From Taudactylus pleione (Eukaryota; Chordata; Amphibia; Anura; Myobatrachidae), in contig JAUIMM010000126.1 in assembly GCA_031769625.1 (NCBI GenBank), positions 9,864,501-9,928,500 on the forward strand: a stretch of DNA of 64,000 nucleotides, given 5' to 3'. Numbering within the stretch: position 1 is the first letter of the stretch; the number at the start of each line of letters is the position of its first letter. Below are positions 1 to 11,273 of this stretch, piece by piece. The notes under the pieces are model-generated. The model did not search any database and was not told the DNA's origin. It was given only the letters and a program-made list of their open reading frames with translations. A program made the position numbers and the translations under genes.

Positions 1-2480
1 CTTTACTTATGACACAGGCGCACGCTTGGCACTACTTTGTTGATGCACGTGCGGCTACTGCGCACACAATTCACAAACACAGAAAATAATTTTTTTTTTG
101 GTTTGGACTGGAGTGTACTTTGTGGGTTACCACACCCTTTAACGGTCAAGCCAGCCGGCCCTTTACTTATGACACAGGCGCACGCTTGGCACTACTTTGT
201 TGATGCACGTGCGGCTACTGCCCACACAATTCACAAACACAGAAAATTATTTTTTTTTTGGTTTGGACTGGAGTGTACTTTGGGGGTTACAACACCCTTT
301 AACGGTCAAGCCAGCCGGCCCTTTACTTATGACACAGGCGCACGCTTGGCACTACTTTGTTGATGCACGTGCGGCTACTGCGCACACAATTCACAAACAC
401 AGAAAATATATATTTTTTTGGTTTGGACTGGAGTGTACTTTGGGGTTTACAGCACCCTTTAACAGTCAAGCCAGCCGGCCCTTTACTTATGACACAGGCG
501 CACGCTTGGCACTACTTTGTTGATGCACGTGCGGCTACTGCGCACACAATTCACAAACAATGAAAATAAATTTTTTTTTGGTTTGGACTGGAGTGTACTT
601 TGGGGGTTACAGCACCCTTTAACAGTCAAGACAGCTGGCCCTTTACTTATGACACAGGCGCACGCTTGGCACTACTTTGTTGATGCACGTGCGGCTACTG
701 CGCACACAATTCACAAACACAGAAAATAATTTTTTTTTTGGTTTGGACTGGAGTGTACTTTGGGGGTTACAGCACGCTTTAACTGTCAAGCCAGCTGGCC
801 CTTTACTTATGACACAGGCGCACGCTTGGCACTACTTTGTTGATGCACGTGCGGCTACTGCGCACACAATTCACAAACACAGAAAATTATTTTTTTTTTG
901 GTTTGGACTGGAGTGTACTTTGGGGGTTACAGCACCCTTTAACAGTCAAGCCAGCCGGCCCTTTACTTATGACACAGGCGCACGCTTGGCACTACTTTGT
1001 TGATGCACGTGCAGCTACTGCGCACACAATTCACAAACAGAGAAAAACATTTTTTTTTTGGTTTGGACTGGAGTGTACTTTGGGGGTTACAGCACCCTTT
1101 AACAGTCAAGCCAGCCGGCCCTTTACTTATGACACAGGCACACGCTTGGCACTACTTTGTTGATGCACGTGTGGCTACTGCGCACACAATTCACAAACAC
1201 AGAAAATAATTTTTTTTTGGTTTGGACTGGAGTGTACTTTGGGGGTTACAGCACCCTTTAACAGTCAAGCCAGCCGACCCTTTACTTATGACACAGGCGC
1301 ACGCTTGGCACTACTTTGTTGATGCACGTGCGGCTACTGCGCACACAATTCACAAACAAAGAAAATCATTTTTTTTTTGCTTTGGACTGGAGTGTACTTT
1401 GGGGGTTACAGCACCCTTTAACTGTCAAGCCAGCCGGCCCTTTACTTATGACACAGGCGCACGCTTGGCACTACTTTGTTGATGCACGTGCGGCTACTGC
1501 GCACACAATTCACAAACAAAGAAAATAATTTTTTTTTGGTTTGGACTGGAGTGTACTTTGGGGGTTACAGCACCCTTTAACTGTCAAGCCAGCCGGCCCT
1601 TTACTTATGACACAGGCGCACGCTTGGCACTACTTTGTTGATGCACGTGCGGCTACTGCGCACACAATTCACAAACACAGAAAATAATTTTTTTTTTGGT
1701 TTGGACTGGAGTGTACTTTGGGGGTTACAGCACCCTTTAACAGTCAAGCCAGCCGGCCCTTTACTTATGACACAGGCGCACGCTTGGCACTACTTTGTTG
1801 ATGCACGTGCGGCTACTGCGCACACAATTCACAAACACAGAAAATAATTTTTTTTTTGGTTTGGACTGGAGTGTACTTTGGGGGTTACAGCACCCTTTAA
1901 CGGTCAAGCCAGCCGGCCCTTTACTTATGACACAGGCGCACGCTTGGCACTACTTTGTTGATGCACGTGCAGCTACTGCGCACACAATTCACAAACACAG
2001 AAAATAATTTTTTTTTTGGTTTGGACTGGAGTGTACTTTGGGGGTTACAGCACCCTTTAACGGTCAAGCCAGCCGGCCCTTTACTTATGACACAGGCGCA
2101 CGCTTGGCACTACTTTGTTGATGCACGTGCGGCTACTGCGCACACAATTCACAAACACAGAAAATAATTTTTTTTTTGGTTTGGACTGGAGTGAACTTTG
2201 GGGGTTACAGCACCCTTTAATGGTCAAGCCAGCTGGCCCTTTACTTAAGACACAGGCGCACGCTTGGCACTACTTTGTTGATGCACGTGCAGCTACTGCG
2301 CACACAATTCACAAACACAGAAAATAATTATTTTTTTGGTTTGGACTGGAGTGTACTTTGGGGGTTACAGCACCCTTTAACGGTCAAGCCAGCCGGCCCT
2401 TTACTTATGACACAGGCGCACGCTTGGCACTACTTTGTTGATGCACGTGCGGCTACTGCGCACACAATTCACAAACACAA
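1..2480. repeat. 160-bp tandem array (about 15.5 units, cut by window start)
   Basis: The unit repeats every 159-160 bases, with the anchor GATGCACGTG at about 42, 202, 362 and so on up to about 2440. Units are highly alike; differences are mostly at a few positions (CGGTCAAG/CAGTCAAG/CTGTCAAG) and in a T-run of 8-10. The period is not a multiple of three, so the apparent proteins of 68-128 residues read across units are by-products. The same unit occurs inverted at 7745-8278 beside a hAT transposase, so this is a hAT 5' subterminal array and probably not a centromeric satellite. Confidence 0.95.
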
Positions 2481-2499
2481 AAAAAATATTATTTTTTTA

Positions 2500-2800
2500 G
2501 CACTTGGGGGGAGCACCCCTGATGGACAGAGCACCCCATGGACAACACTACAGCACCCCTTTAGGACTGGGACACTGCACAGGACTTTGGAGTGGACACA
2601 GCCCCTATGGACAACTGACTGCACAAAACAGTCCAGCCAGCCCCTATGGACTTTGAAGTAGTGGACACAGCCCCTATTAACAACAGCAGCACAGCACAAC
2701 ACAGCCAGCCCCTATGGACTTTGAAGTAGTGGACAACAGCAGCACTACACTACACTACACTACACAGCCCAGCCAGCCCTAACTCCCACCCTCCCTCTTC
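2500..2800. repeat. Degenerate short tandem repeats between hAT array and terminus
   Basis: Repeated pieces of CAGCCCCTATGGAC and GACTTTGAAGTAGTGGAC, ending in CTACA repeats near 2750. The inverted counterpart is at about 7440-7740 in the other hAT copy. Confidence 0.75.
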
Positions 2801-2865
2801 ACTGTCCACAGCAGAGTGAGAAAATGGCGCCGACGCGGGTACCTTATATTGGATCCAAAACCCGC

Positions 2866-3010
2866 TAGACTCGGAAGGCGGGAAGATGACGTTTTGCCTC
2901 GATTTCAGAATCCGAGTCAGGCGGGAAAAGTCGAGCCTGACTCGGATCGGACTCGGATAGGGGGGGCTCGGGGGGGTTCGGATTTCAGAAATCCGAACCC
3001 GCTCACCCCT
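2866..3010 (-). promoter_or_regulatory. Conserved hAT 5' terminal block with 12-bp palindrome
   Basis: From inside to outside: a GGGAAGATGACGTTTTGCC block (2879-2897), CTCGGAT-rich sequence, then perfect 12-base arms 2974-2985 and 2989-3000 around a 3-base spacer, then the terminus at 3010. Related blocks occur at 7232-7440, 20020-20155, 56600-56735 and 41100-41183. Conservation across diverged copies suggests a transposase-binding or promoter role; that is inference. Confidence 0.7.
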
Positions 3011-3339
3011 ACTTCAAACCTCATCAAGTGGTAAACCTCAGGCCAGAAATGGAGAATCTCCGTAAATAATTGCTTTAATTTGACCAAATACGAAACACAC
3101 AAACACAGGGTAAACTCTTAACACAATAAAAAATGCCTACCTTAAACGCAGTGTAGCAGATAAAAGTCCACTTTAGGGTTTAAGGAGAAGCAGAACAGTG
3201 GTCGAAGTGGGAATTTTGAAGTAGTGGTATGTAAAATATAAGGCTGTACCTATGCGTTTGTCTTCGGCATGCGGTGGGGAAGGGGAGTGCCATTTAAAAG
3301 GGGTGTGTCCTTAAGGCGTGCACCTTTCTCAGTGTAGTG

Positions 3340-3715
3340 CACAACACCATAGTACTTCTTATACACATTATGCCACACAGTAGTAGTGCCCCTTATACAA
3401 TGCTCATAGTAGTAGTGCCCTCTTTACAATACCCACAGTAGTAGTGCCCCCTATGCAATGCCCACAGTAGTAGTGTCCTCTATACAATGCCCACAGCAGT
3501 AGTGCCCTCTATACATTGCCCATAGTAGTAGTGCCTTCTATACATTGCCCACACTAGTTGTGCTCCCTTTGCAATGCCCACAGTAGTAGTGTCCTCTATA
3601 CAATGCCCACAGTAGTAGTGCACTCTATACATTGGCCACAGTAGTGCTCTCTATACATTGCACAGTAGTGCCCTCTATAGATTGTACCACTATAGTAGTA
3701 GTGCTCCACATAAAG
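3340..3715. repeat. Minisatellite, about 30-bp unit
   Basis: Tandem copies of a unit like CCCACAGTAGTAGTGCCCTCT followed by ATACAATG, about 12 degenerate copies. A related GTAGTAGTGCCCC theme is expanded at 24880-25945. Confidence 0.85.
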
Positions 3716-3989
3716 AATCAAGCCACAGATTTGCCACCCCCCCACACACACACTCCCCTTATTAAAAATAATGCACTACACACACGTTAAAAATTAAAAA
3801 TAATGCCACAAATATGCCCTTATTAATCATCTGCCTTCCCTTTTTATTAAAATGTATGGTTCAAATCTATTCTCCTTCTTTCCCTTATTGCAAATAGTAT
3901 AATAGACCTCAGATCTATGATTCGACCCAACCATGGAACGTGCTGTACTTAGACTGCCTGCAATCTCTTGTTGCCTAGTCCTGCAGCCT

Positions 3990-4110
3990 TCTGAATTCTG
4001 ATTGGCGGATAGCTCCAGCCATCCACCAATCAGTGTGGGGAGACATCCCACCACTGTGATTGGTGGATGGGACTAGAGCCATCCACCAATCAGCATCTGC
4101 CAGACACCGT
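3990..4110. repeat. Inverted/direct cluster of CCAAT-type motifs
   Basis: CCATCCACCAATCAG occurs at about 4019 and 4079 in direct orientation, with an inverted copy (GATTGGTGGATGG) at about 4057 and another ATTGG at about 4000. This gives a short fold-back with four CCAAT cores in 100 bp. It resembles NF-Y sites in form, but no downstream gene was found. Confidence 0.45.
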
Positions 4111-4732
4111 CGGATGCTGCGGCTGCAGGACAGCTATGTGACAGGCAGCAGGAAGACACAGAGAATAAGCTCCCCGGCCGCTCTGACTGAATGGAACAGT
4201 AGGGGAGCATCTTCTCTCTGTCTACCGGATGCAGGGTATGTAATGCAGTGTTCGGCTACAGTGGCACCCTATCTTTAAAATGGAAGCGGCCAGCGGGAAG
4301 ATGTCATCCTGCCCCCGCCCCACCCAGCCCACTGCCCAGCCCAGCCCAGTCTTACAAAAAGGGGGAATCTCCCCGTGGGGGATGGGCACACTGGCGGGTG
4401 GGTGCATCAGCGGCACTAGGGGTTTGGGTAGTCCTAGGGGCTGTCCTCCACTGACACTGAGTAGTAGTCAGTGTAGCAGGCAGAGGCATGTACTGTAGCT
4501 TTCTCTCTCAGCACTGCGGCTGTAGCCTTGATCTGTTCCTTCCAAGCTAGTTGAAAAAAAAGTAGTGCTTGCTTGAAGTGCTGGTATGCTATACCGTTGC
4601 ATACCAGCACACTTCGAGCACTGTAAATATATATATACTGTATGTATATGAGATTATTTTTCCATTTTACACAAACTCCAGACACAAGGAATACATAGCA
4701 GATTCACTGGAAGTGCAGATGGTGGTTCAAAG

Positions 4733-5123
4733 CAGGGGCATATCTATAATGGGTGCAGGGTGTGCAAGGCACATGGGCCCCTGGGTCCTGGGGGCCTCAT
4801 CACACACCCTGCACCCATATTTTTAATACTTACCTCTCCGGAGTCCCACATCGGCGCTATCAGTGCTGCAAAAATCACCTGGAAAATGGTCACCATGGCC
4901 ATTTTCCTGGCATTTTGTTCATGTGCAATAGAGAAATCACTGGGAAATTGGCCGCGCCATTTCCCGGTGACCTGTGCATGCGCAGTTAACTCTGGGCACA
5001 GACTAGTGCCCAGAGTCTACTGCTGCAGCGCTGCGCTCAGTGCACTGCTGGCCATCGGAGAGAGAGGAGGGGGCCCCGGACGGAGACCGCACACAGGTCC
5101 CCTCCTCTCTTAAAATGCCCCTG
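4733..5123. mobile_element. Non-autonomous DNA transposon (hAT-type MITE) with 8-bp duplication
   Basis: The 391-base element starts CAGGGGCATATC and ends AAAATGCCCCTG, giving a short terminal inverted repeat. It is flanked by GTTCAAAG (4725-4732) and GTTCAAAT (5124-5131), an 8-base duplication with one mismatch, the hAT-family size. No coding capacity. A diverged relative is at about 45113-45443. Confidence 0.8.
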
Positions 5124-5131
5124 GTTCAAAT

Positions 5132-6780
5132 GATCATTTGTTCAATGCCATGCATGCAAAAACTTGCAGTTTAAGTCTGTGAACAGAGGGCCTCAGCATT
5201 GCATGCTAGTGCACTGCTGATCACAGATTCCCGATGTTCGTGAATCTGTGCATGACGGCAATGGTAGCGCAGATAATCCGATGCTGCCTCCAAGAATGCA
5301 GCTTGCAGGAGGCTTGATGCCTCCTGCTGCATAACCATATTAGTGCTATCACAGTTGCTACCATGTAAGCAGCAGTGATAGCCTCTGCATCCACAGCCAA
5401 ATCCTCCCCAGTAGTCTATGCTACTAAGAATCAGTCCAAAATGTGAACTCAGAACTCTACAGGATTTATTTGAGTGCCTCAATTGAAAAGTATTTGGAAA
5501 GTTGTTAGAACTGTAGTACAAGATGGTAAATATAATTTTGGGTTTAGAGCTGCCTTAACCCCTGTAAAACATGGTCTTTTAATTATTACTACTATTTTTC
5601 CATCTGTGCACTTTTCTTGCGTACTGTACATTAGCACACAAATGACATAACATTATGTGAAACAAAAGGTAAAGATGATTCTGTTACCATTAGAACTATT
5701 GTTCCAAGCTAATTGTTTAGGTTTTAATTAAGTGAATATATAAGATAAAACTTTGGTGACATTTTGCTATATCTGCATGTCATGAATACTTTCTACAGTA
5801 TCTATATTGAATAGAATCAGACCTTTTGGAGCATCAATTAAATTAATGCTGTCATTTTCTGTGTCAGGCAATAAACAGCATAACACATTTTATACACCTG
5901 TGAATCTATTTTTATTCACAGCACATAAATAGGTTCACACCCTAAACAGCAATTTTATGATCCATAAGCAATAGAAGATTTTTGCGATCCGTCATTTTTG
6001 AATGTGTGAAATTGACCATTTAAGATTTAGGGCTCACAGTTTTTCCAGTTGGTTCCAGTTTTCTCTCTAATTTTGAAAAATGTATTGTCCAAGCAAACAG
6101 GCTCCTGAGGCCCTAGATTAACAGTATTATTGGGAATTGGTATTATTTGCATTTTACTGTATTGTTAATGAGTAAGCAGACTGATTTTAGTATGTTTTTT
6201 CTAAATAAAGGAAGCCCTACTAGACTGCAATCTACATATGACTAATCATCACATGTCTAATGTTAAGTTTTTACTAGATTTTAGTGCGATGTTCCTAGGG
6301 GGTAACTTTACTAAAGGTCGAATTTGGGTTTTTGGCCAATTGTCCGTCAATTTTTCAAACTGGGCATTTACTAATGTCAAACCCAAAACTAAAACTCTGA
6401 CTTTAGAACACTTTAGAACATCGGACCAACTATCCATTTTTTTAACAGTAAGAATAATACTGTAGGATCTGCAGATTTACTAAAGGTCAGTTTTAAAACC
6501 ACCCAAAAACTGATGTTAAAATGAAGGGAAACCTGCCCAAACAATATACTTGCCTGTGGCAGTCAAGTGCTCTGTGCAGGCTGCTTAGGTGTAAAAGCAA
6601 TAAAAGAGTTAAAAGTAAAAATAAGAAAAAAAAATATCCCCAGACCTTTCAGCCTGGGCTGGTAAGGGAAAATAGAGGGAAAAAATGGCATGGGGGTCCC
6701 CCTATTTTTCAATGACCAGCATTGGGTTGAACCATTTGGGGGGATAATGCCATAGCAGGGAGACATACATATTATTAGAG
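5132..6780. other. AT-rich spacer, no gene recognised
   Basis: Stops are frequent in all frames and no family-level protein similarity was recognised. TTTACTAAAGGTC recurs at about 6307 and 6477, suggesting an old MITE. A G-run/C-run palindrome lies near 6690. Confidence 0.5.
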
Positions 6781-6789
6781 ATGTGTGCA

Positions 6790-7225
6790 GACCCACCGTC
6801 AGTGGAGTAACTATGGAGGGTGCAAAGGGTGCATTTTCTATGTGGCCCGGCGGCTTAGGGAGCCCGCCGGTCCAGCAAGCAACCTACTGCCCTGTGCAGC
6901 CTCCCCCCCACTGTTTATTAAAACTCTGTGGTGGTAGAGCAGGTGGCCATGCCAGGTTGAGGGACAGGTGGATACTCGCACACACTGCTTCCAGACACAT
7001 CCCTGATGTGCCAATGAAGAGGTGCTGGGCAGGTCCTGTGAGATAACATCTCACGAGTCTCTCTCCTCCTGGTGATGGCCAGGGACTGGGAGAGGATTGT
7101 GTGGGGCAGCAGCAGTGCAGTAAGCGAGGAGTGTCTGAGACAGTCTGTGAGTGACTGTCTCTGTCAGCCTATTATGTACATACCATACAGTATATATATA
7201 TATATATATATACATACACACACAT
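6790..7225. mobile_element. Fragment of non-autonomous element plus TA microsatellite
   Basis: The segment beginning GTGGAGTAACTATGGAGGGTG resembles the start of the element at about 24714 (GGCGTAACTA). It runs into a (TA)n tract at 7191-7212, directly next to the hAT terminus at 7232. No clear second end. Confidence 0.4.
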
Positions 7226-7231
7226 ATTATA

Positions 7232-7440
7232 AGGGATGAGTGGGTTCGGATATATGAAATCCGAAGCCCCCCGAGCCCCCCCAATCCGAGTCGGGTCCGA
7301 GTCAGGCTCGAGTTTTCCCACGTGTCTCGTATCTGAAATTGAGGCAAAACAGTCATCGTCCCGCTGTTAGATCTCGCAGGTATGGATTCTATAACAGGTC
7401 CCTGCGTCTGCGCCATTTCTCACTCCGGCTTTGGACAGTG
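7232..7440 (+). promoter_or_regulatory. hAT copy B 5' terminal block
   Basis: Inverted homologue of 2840-3010: terminus, TTCGGAT...ATCCGAA imperfect palindrome, CGAGTCGGGTCCGAGTCAG-type repeats, then the inverse of the GATGACGTTTTGCC block (here GAGGCAAAACAGTCATC, 7340-7356). Confidence 0.75.
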
Positions 7441-7744
7441 AAGAGGGAGGATGGGAGTTAGGGCTGGCTGGGCTGTGCTGTGCTGCTGTTGTCCATAGGG
7501 GCTGTGTCCACTCCTCCAAAGTCCATAGGGGCTGGCTGTGTTGTGCTTGTGATGCTGTTGTCCATAGGGGCTGGCTGGGCTGCGTTGTGCAGTCAGTTGT
7601 CCATAGGGACTGTGTCCACTCCAAAGTCTATAGGGTCTGGTTGGGCTGTGTTGTGCAGTGTCCCATAAAGGCTGAAGTCCTAAAGGGGTGCTGTAGTGTT
7701 TTCCAGGGAGTGATCTGTCCATCAGGGGTGCTCCCCCCAAGTGC

Positions 7745-8278
7745 AAAAAAATATATATTTTTTTCTGTTTGTGAATTGTGAGCTCAGTAGCCACACGTGC
7801 ATCAACAAAGTAGCAGCGCCAAGCATGCACCTGTGTCATAAGTAAAGGCCCGGCTGGCTCATTTGTTAAAGGGTGGTGTAACCCCCAAAGGGCACTCCAA
7901 AAAAAAAAAATTTCTTCTTTTCTGTGTTTGTGAATTGTGTGCACAGTAGCCACATGTGCATCAACAAAGTAGCAGCGCCAAGCGTGCACCTGTGTCATAA
8001 GTAAAGGGCTGGCTGGCTCATCTGTTAAAGGGTGGTGTAACCCCCAAAGTGCACTCCAAAAAAAAAATTCTTCTTTTCTGTGTTTGTGAATTGTGTGCGC
8101 TGTAGCCGCATGTGCATCAACAAAGTAGCAATGCCATGCATGCGCCTGTGTCATAAGTAAAGGGCCAGCTGGCTCATCTGGTAAAGGGTGGTGTAACCCC
8201 CAAAGTGCACTCCAAAAAAAATAAAAAATTCTTCTTTTCTGTTTTTGTATGCACCTTAGCCGCACGTATATATCAATA
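7745..8278 (-). repeat. Short 160-bp-type array (about 3.3 units) upstream of hAT transposase
   Basis: The anchors TGTCATAAGTAAAGG at about 7835, 7998 and 8149 show units of about 150-165 bases, the reverse complement of the unit at 1-2480. Here some unit lengths are near multiples of three, so a long antisense open frame (8376-7420) arises. It encodes only translated repeat and is not treated as a gene. Confidence 0.9.
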
Positions 8279-8286
8279 ACACATAA

Positions 8287-10835
8287 ATGGAGGACAAAAC
8301 TTTGTCTGATAAAAATAAAATAGGTAAAGATCAAGAACCACTTCCTCCTAGTGCTGAAGCTGCTACCACTAGTCATGACATATATAAGAAAATGCCATCA
8401 ACGTCGTCTGTCAAGGCCGATGCCCAATGTCATAGTAGAGTGCATATAAAATCCCAAATGACAAAGTTCAGGAATATGGGGAGAAATGTAAACTTGCCAA
8501 TATGCCATTTACGACACGGAGTGGCAAGGAATGGCTAAGGTCTTTCCCTATGTTCAGCTTCACATGACGATGGAAGCCCACCTCTCGCTACAAAAATCAA
8601 ACGAGTTAAGCTGGCAAAAGCACAGCAAAGAACTTTGCGTTCTAAGAAGATATCACAAATCCCCAAGGAGAGTCCAAGTGTGGTGGTGGTTACGATGCCT
8701 GACCTTCCCAACACTGGACAGGAAGAGGTGGCTCTTTCCACCATACCCTCTGCAAGTGCTGGAAGGAGCACCCACAGTCCACTTGCTGATATTAAAATTG
8801 AAGATGTCACTGTTGAAGTAGAACATGTTGAGGATATTGGTGTACCTGGCGCTGAGGAGGAAGTTGACGAGGAGGATTGTGATGGTGATGTGGTTTGTTT
8901 AAATCAGGCTCTGGGGGAGACGGTTGTTGTCCATGGGATGAAAAATCTCATCATGGTCATACCTGGGCAGAAGACCAAACATTTCACATCTTTGGTCTGG
9001 CAATATTTCTATCCAAATCCGGACAACAACTGTCTTGCCATATGTACCATATGTAAAGGTGAAATAAGTAGGGGTAGGGACCTTAACCACCTAGGAACAT
9101 CCTCCCTTATATGTCACCTGCAGCGCATTCATAAAAAGTTACTGTCAAGTTCAGAAACTTTTGCTAAGACCATAAGCAGTACAGGGACTCCGAAATTATT
9201 TTGTCCTGTTGTATCCAAGCTCCTGCAAACCACACCGTCAACTCCCTCCTCATCAATTTCCTCCTTAGTCAAGATCAGAAGTAGTCCTGCAGGCAATGTC
9301 ACTGGCATGACAGACTCTCCTATACAGGATTCCTCCAGAGGATCCTGCATTGCTATGCATACTGCTGCCACTGCTGCTGTTGCTGCTGGGAGTCGTTCAT
9401 CATCCCAGAGAGTAAGTAGGAACACCACTACTTTTACTAAACAATTGACCCTCCAACAGTGCTTAACGAGGAGGATGAAGTACGACAGCAGTCATCCTGA
9501 AGCAAAATGGATAACTGAAGCCTTGACTGCTATGTTGGTGTTAGACGTGCATCTGGTATCTGCCATTAGTGCAGTGGGATTTAGACAATTGATGGAGGTA
9601 GTGTGTCCCCGGTACCAAATAACATCTAGATTCCACTTCACTAGGCAGGCGATACTGAGAATGTACAGAGACATCAGAAAAAGTGTCCTCAGTGTCCTAA
9701 CAAATGTGGTTGTACCCAAAGTCCACTTAACCATGGACATGTGGACAAGTGGAACAGGGCAGACTAAGGACTATATGACACCTTACGCAGCAACAAAAGC
9801 AGCATCACCGGTAGCAGCAGCTCAGAAACACCAGCTCGTTCCAAGGCAGGCTACGCTGTGTATCAATGGTTTCAGTGAGAGGCACACTGCCAACAACCTC
9901 TTAGAGAAACTGAGGGAAATCATTGCCCAGTTTCTTACCCCTCTTAGACTCTCCTGGGGATTTGTGATATCTGACAACACCACCAATATTGTGCGGGCAT
10001 TACATTTGGGCAAATTCCAGCACGTCCCATGTTTTTCTCACACAATAAATTTGGTGGCGCAGAATTTTCTGAAATACAAAAAGGGCGTACAGGAGACGCT
10101 TTGGGTGGCCTGAAAAATTTCTGGCCACTTTTGCCATTCAGCGACTGTGTGCCGAAGACTGGAGCATGAGCAAACACACTTGAACCTGCCCTGCCATCAC
10201 CTGAAACAAGAGGTTGTGACATGGTGAAACTCTATATGCTTCAAGGATGGAGGAGCAGCAAAAGGCCATTCAGCCTATACATCCACCTATGACATAGGCA
10301 AAGGAGGGGGTATGCACCTGACTTGAGCACAGTGAAGAATGATTTCCGTGTTGTGCAAGGTTCTCCAGCCCTTTGTACTTGCCACACGTGAAGTCAGTTC
10401 AGACACTGCCAGCTTGAGTCAGGTCAATACCCTCAATGACTTTTGCAGAAGCAGCTGGAGAAAGTGAAGGAGGAGCTAAGACGGAGTGATTCCGCTCGGC
10501 ATGTTGTACTTGTGGATGAAGCCCTTCATTCGCTTTGCCAGGATTCCAGGGTGGTCAATCTGTTGAAATCAGACCACTACATTTTGGCCACCGTGCTCTA
10601 GGTTTAAAGCCTATGTGGTGTCTCTCTTTCCAGCCGACACAAGCCTGCAGAGGTGCAAAGACCTGCTGGTGAAAACACTGTCAGCTGAAGCGGAACGTGA
10701 CACGTCAACAGCTCCTTCTTCATTTTCTCCCGCAACTGAGGCTGCCATGAAACAACTTAGGTATCCTAAGCAACCCGCTGGCGGTGATGCAGGGCAGGCC
10801 GGACCAACCTCCAAATATATATTTATAAACAAAAA
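8287..10835 (+). pseudogene. hAT transposase, N-terminal and catalytic part (broken)
   Basis: This would be the DNA-cutting transposase of the element. The first methionine after the array is at 8287; that frame stops at 8538 and resumes as a 492-codon open stretch (8635-10113). Visible parts: an acidic/serine-rich leader; a BED-type zinc finger at about 8970-9145 (WQYFYPN, CTICKGEISRG, then HLQRIHKK); a helical linker; the RNase-H-like core with HLTMDMWTS (Asp at 9736) and ISDNTTN (Asp at 9973); and the hAT CxxH motif PCFSHTINL. After 10113 recognisable sequence continues through frameshifts to about 10800 (FPADTSLQRCKDLL). The C-terminus is displaced to 13930 by the Penelope insertion. The start codon is uncertain because 8500-8635 looks frameshifted. 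Confidence 0.9.
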
Positions 10836-11018
10836 ATGAATACATCTCTATTTGGTGCCTGGAGAAGTCACCCCAAAAATAACCATAGGTATATATAAAA
10901 AGTGAATATAATACATCATCTTTAAGGAGAAAAACATATAAACTCTAACTATAGGAACCATTTTACCTCAAAATTGTCATTTAGACCAGCTGGTATTAGT
11001 GTGTCTAATTCAAATATA

Positions 11019-11271
11019 CAGTCAGGTCCATAAATATTGGGACATTGACAGAATTTTCATATTTTGGCCTCTATTCACCACCACAATGGTTTTGAAATGA
11101 AACAAACAAGATGTGCTTTAACTGCAGACTTTCAGATTTACCCTCAAATTAAATCTGAAAGTCTGCAGTTAAAGCACATCTTGTTTGTTTCATTTCAAAG
11201 CCATTGTGGTGGTGAATAGAGGCCAAAATATGAAAATTCTGTCAATGTCCCAATATTTATGGACCTGACTG
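11019..11271. mobile_element. Palindromic Tc1/mariner-type MITE with TA duplication
   Basis: The element starts CAGTCAGGTCCATAAAT and ends in its inverse, with TA on both sides (11017-11018 and 11272-11273). It is an almost perfect hairpin: arms of about 120 bases around a short centre near 11144. It interrupts the Penelope 3' coding end; the uninterrupted sequence is preserved in the inverted copy at about 12350-12420. Confidence 0.92.
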
Positions 11272-11273
11272 TA

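Larger units (their letters stand above)
1..3010 (-). mobile_element. hAT transposon, 5' end only (copy A)
   Basis: This is the 5' portion of a hAT DNA transposon read on the minus strand; the transposase would lie beyond the left edge of the window. The outer end (2840-3010) matches the 5' end of the hAT copy at 7232 in inverted orientation: both have an AGGGRTGAGYGGG terminus, a TTCGGAT palindrome, a GATGACGTTTTGCC-like block, and about 520 bp of CAGCCCCTATGGAC-rich sequence leading to a 160-bp tandem array. The assignment rests on this homology and on the transposase attached to the copy at 7232. The target duplication cannot be tested because the other end is outside the window. Confidence 0.8.

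Noticed and set aside
1..2480. CRISPR-like array or centromeric satellite
   Set aside because: No spacer/repeat alternation, and the unit is linked to hAT termini; the organism appears eukaryotic.
37..2661. Repeated 68-128 residue proteins (MHVRLLRTQF...)
   Set aside because: Translated 160-bp tandem repeat; the period is not a multiple of three and frames differ between units. No independent sign of coding.
7420..8376. 318-codon open frame on the minus strand
   Set aside because: Consists of the inverted hAT array and terminal repeats and is antisense to the transposase leader; open only because unit length is near a multiple of three.
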